From the NCBI GenBank assembly GCA_019752045.1, contig JAIEMP010000020.1, positions 29,610 through 93,609 of the forward strand: a DNA stretch of 64,000 nucleotides, written 5' to 3'. The notes below the pieces were generated by a model, which was given only the letters and a program-made list of their open reading frames with translations, was not told where the DNA came from and did no database searches. Positions 62,468 to 64,000 of this stretch are shown here, piece by piece; position 1 is the stretch's first letter, and each line of letters opens with the position of its first letter. Origin of the DNA: Chitinophagaceae bacterium. GTDB lineage: Bacteria > Bacteroidota > Bacteroidia > Chitinophagales > Chitinophagaceae. Position numbers and translations under genes: made by a program.

Positions 62468-63763
62468 TTAGTCAAGCGGTATATATTCAAAGAAATTACA
62501 TTTTATGTTCACTTTTTTGAAGTTACTTCTTACGACAGATAATGATTGTGTAGAGTTATCAATGCCAATCCATTTTCTTTTTAGTTCATTCGCTACAAAT
62601 AAAGTTGAGCCGCTACCTGCAAAGCAATCAAGGACAACAGAATCTTCATTAGATGAATTCAAAATAACTCTACGGAGCATATCATGGTTTTTCTGAGTTG
62701 GATAATCAACATAAGACAATCCCTTGTCTTTGAATTCCCAAACATCTTGAACCTTTTTCCCTTTGTGTTCTTTAGCAAAAATCATTTTTCTCGGATTACC
62801 ATTTTCAGACCATTCAATTAATCCCTGCATATCAAGACGTGTGAGTTCTTCCCTACTATATCGCCAATGCCTTCCTTTAGGTGGCATTAACCCATTCCAT
62901 TCCTTTCCTGTATCGCCATCAATTGTTTCACCTGGAGCATGCAATGGATTAGTAGTATATCGACCATATTTTGGATGAATTTTTGGGAAGAATATATCTT
63001 CCTCTTCCTTTGTAAGTTCTTCTTTTATTTCATTCCAAATATTCTTGTCCCGTTCTTTTGCATAAAACAAAATAATATCTGAATAATTACCGTATGCATT
63101 TCTTGCGAAATTTTTTGGATTACATTTTATTCGTGTTATATCATTTATAAAATTATTATAGCCAAACACTTCATCCATAATAATTTTTACATAATGCCCT
63201 ATTTTTTTATCAATATGCAAATAGATACTTCCGTTTTCAGAAAGTAAATCTCTTAGCAAAAAGAGTCTCTTTCTTAAAAATTCTAAAAAGTCGCCGTGCA
63301 ATAGCTTATCAGAATAAGCATGGTCATTGTCAAGATTAGAAAAATCTTGACCCGTTCCATAAGGTGGGTCAATATAAATAAGGTCAATTTTACCCCTGAA
63401 TTCTGAAAGAAGATTCTTCAACACATAAAAATTATCACCAAAAATGAACTTATTAAAATCACCGTTGTGATTAATTTCAATTGGTTTAATTGTTCCCAAA
63501 TGCCTAGAAGATAAAATTTCTTTTTCTTCACTTTTACCTTGATAATCTAAAACACAGTTTCTGGATTTTTTAAAATATATGGCTTCTGGTTCTGACACAA
63601 CTGAATTTGATGTAAGAAAATTTTCAAACTCCGAATGGGACACACGATAACTCTTATTAATTTTGACAGCATTTAATTCCTTTTTCTGGATATACTTTGC
63701 AACTGTTTGACGGGTAACTTTTAATGTTTTAGCAACCTCATCGACTGTTAGGAAATTACTCAT
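62468..63763 (-). CDS. site-specific adenine DNA methyltransferase with N-terminal HTH domain
   Basis: A 431-residue protein. Residues 1-52 form an excisionase/MerR-like winged helix-turn-helix (LTVDEVAKTLKVTRQTVAKYIQKK). The methyltransferase follows with the catalytic motif IDPPYGTG and the AdoMet motif CFAGSGSTLFVANELKRKWIGID. DPPY before FxGxG is the beta-class order of N6-adenine methyltransferases (type III Mod-like). It should protect the host against the adjacent endonuclease; the HTH may let it regulate the pair. Low G+C, like its partner. Confidence 0.9.
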   Translation of the reverse strand: MSNFLTVDEVAKTLKVTRQTVAKYIQKKELNAVKINKSYRVSHSEFENFLTSNSVVSEPEAIYFKKSRNCVLDYQGKSEEKEILSSRHLGTIKPIEINHNGDFNKFIFGDNFYVLKNLLSEFRGKIDLIYIDPPYGTGQDFSNLDNDHAYSDKLLHGDFLEFLRKRLFLLRDLLSENGSIYLHIDKKIGHYVKIIMDEVFGYNNFINDITRIKCNPKNFARNAYGNYSDIILFYAKERDKNIWNEIKEELTKEEEDIFFPKIHPKYGRYTTNPLHAPGETIDGDTGKEWNGLMPPKGRHWRYSREELTRLDMQGLIEWSENGNPRKMIFAKEHKGKKVQDVWEFKDKGLSYVDYPTQKNHDMLRRVILNSSNEDSVVLDCFAGSGSTLFVANELKRKWIGIDNSTQSLSVVRSNFKKVNIKCNFFEYIPLD

Positions 63764-64000
63764 GACTCATATATTTGTGACGCAAATTAACCCATTTTAA
63801 CAAATAATCAAAAGTGACTTTGCTTTTTTATGCACATTTTGGGTTGACACAGAAGCACAGTGATGCAAAATGGGGTTTGCCAAAATGGGAGCAGACAGAA
63901 GCGTGTGATAAATTTAGCCTTCACTGGCCTTTAGGTTTGTGTCTGTGATTTATTCCTCAGATTTAGGAACTTAGTAATTGATAAGTTAACCAAGCGGCAC

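Overview
The window reads as chromosome of a member of the Bacteroidota, most likely the Chitinophagaceae. The signs are promoters of the TAnnTTTG type (before ribF, purM, rpsO, prfB and others), start codons without Shine-Dalgarno sequences, many short secreted lipoproteins and TonB C-terminal proteins, GldM-like domains, and core genes typical of that group. It has no rRNA, tRNA or CRISPR array and no recognisable transposase. The origin of the assignment is protein and motif style only; no database search was run.

Layout. 1-2.3 kb: the start of an exported protein and two tandem M57-type metalloprotease lipoproteins. 2.3-6.3 kb: pgi, ribF and purM. 6.3-10.4 kb: a BlaI-type repressor, a very unusual BlaR-like fusion (M56 protease + cell-wall amidase + TonB C-terminal + GldM C-terminal-like domains) and two small secreted TonB C-terminal proteins. 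10.5-14 kb: ftsE and two glycosyltransferases. 14-30 kb: mostly housekeeping (rpsO, pnp, prmA, plsY, M48 protease, CYTH, PAP2, dnaG, prfB with its programmed frameshift, pruA, pyrR, pyrB), with a four-helix-bundle gene and flanking repeats wedged between pyrR and pyrB. 30.6-32.5 kb: a DUF4382 lipoprotein and a 1-kb stretch of three tandem non-coding units. 33.8-37.5 kb: the histidine-degradation pair hutH-hutU, which is a mosaic. 37.6-61.4 kb: mixed accessory and metabolic genes (HNH nuclease, GH43, PNPOx-like, CDGSH, VOC, GNAT, lytic transglycosylase, DinB, sugar dehydrogenase, fasciclin, NIPSNAP, Sel1, AraC, cupin, M28 peptidase, giant BNR protein). 61.6-63.8 kb: a compact restriction-modification pair.

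Two themes stand out. First, the region is dense in short dispersed repeats, and some of them sit in frame inside otherwise conserved enzymes (purM, a glycosyltransferase, hutU twice, probably hutH). The hut locus is bounded by inverted copies of one such repeat and is followed by the orphan C-terminal end of a second urocanate hydratase. Second, 31.5-32.5 kb holds three diverged copies of a unit with a bipartite upstream box, a promoter-like element at constant spacing, an A/C-rich body and an intrinsic terminator. I read these as three tandem small RNA genes, possibly with a 28-codon reading frame, and consider them the best candidate for something undescribed.
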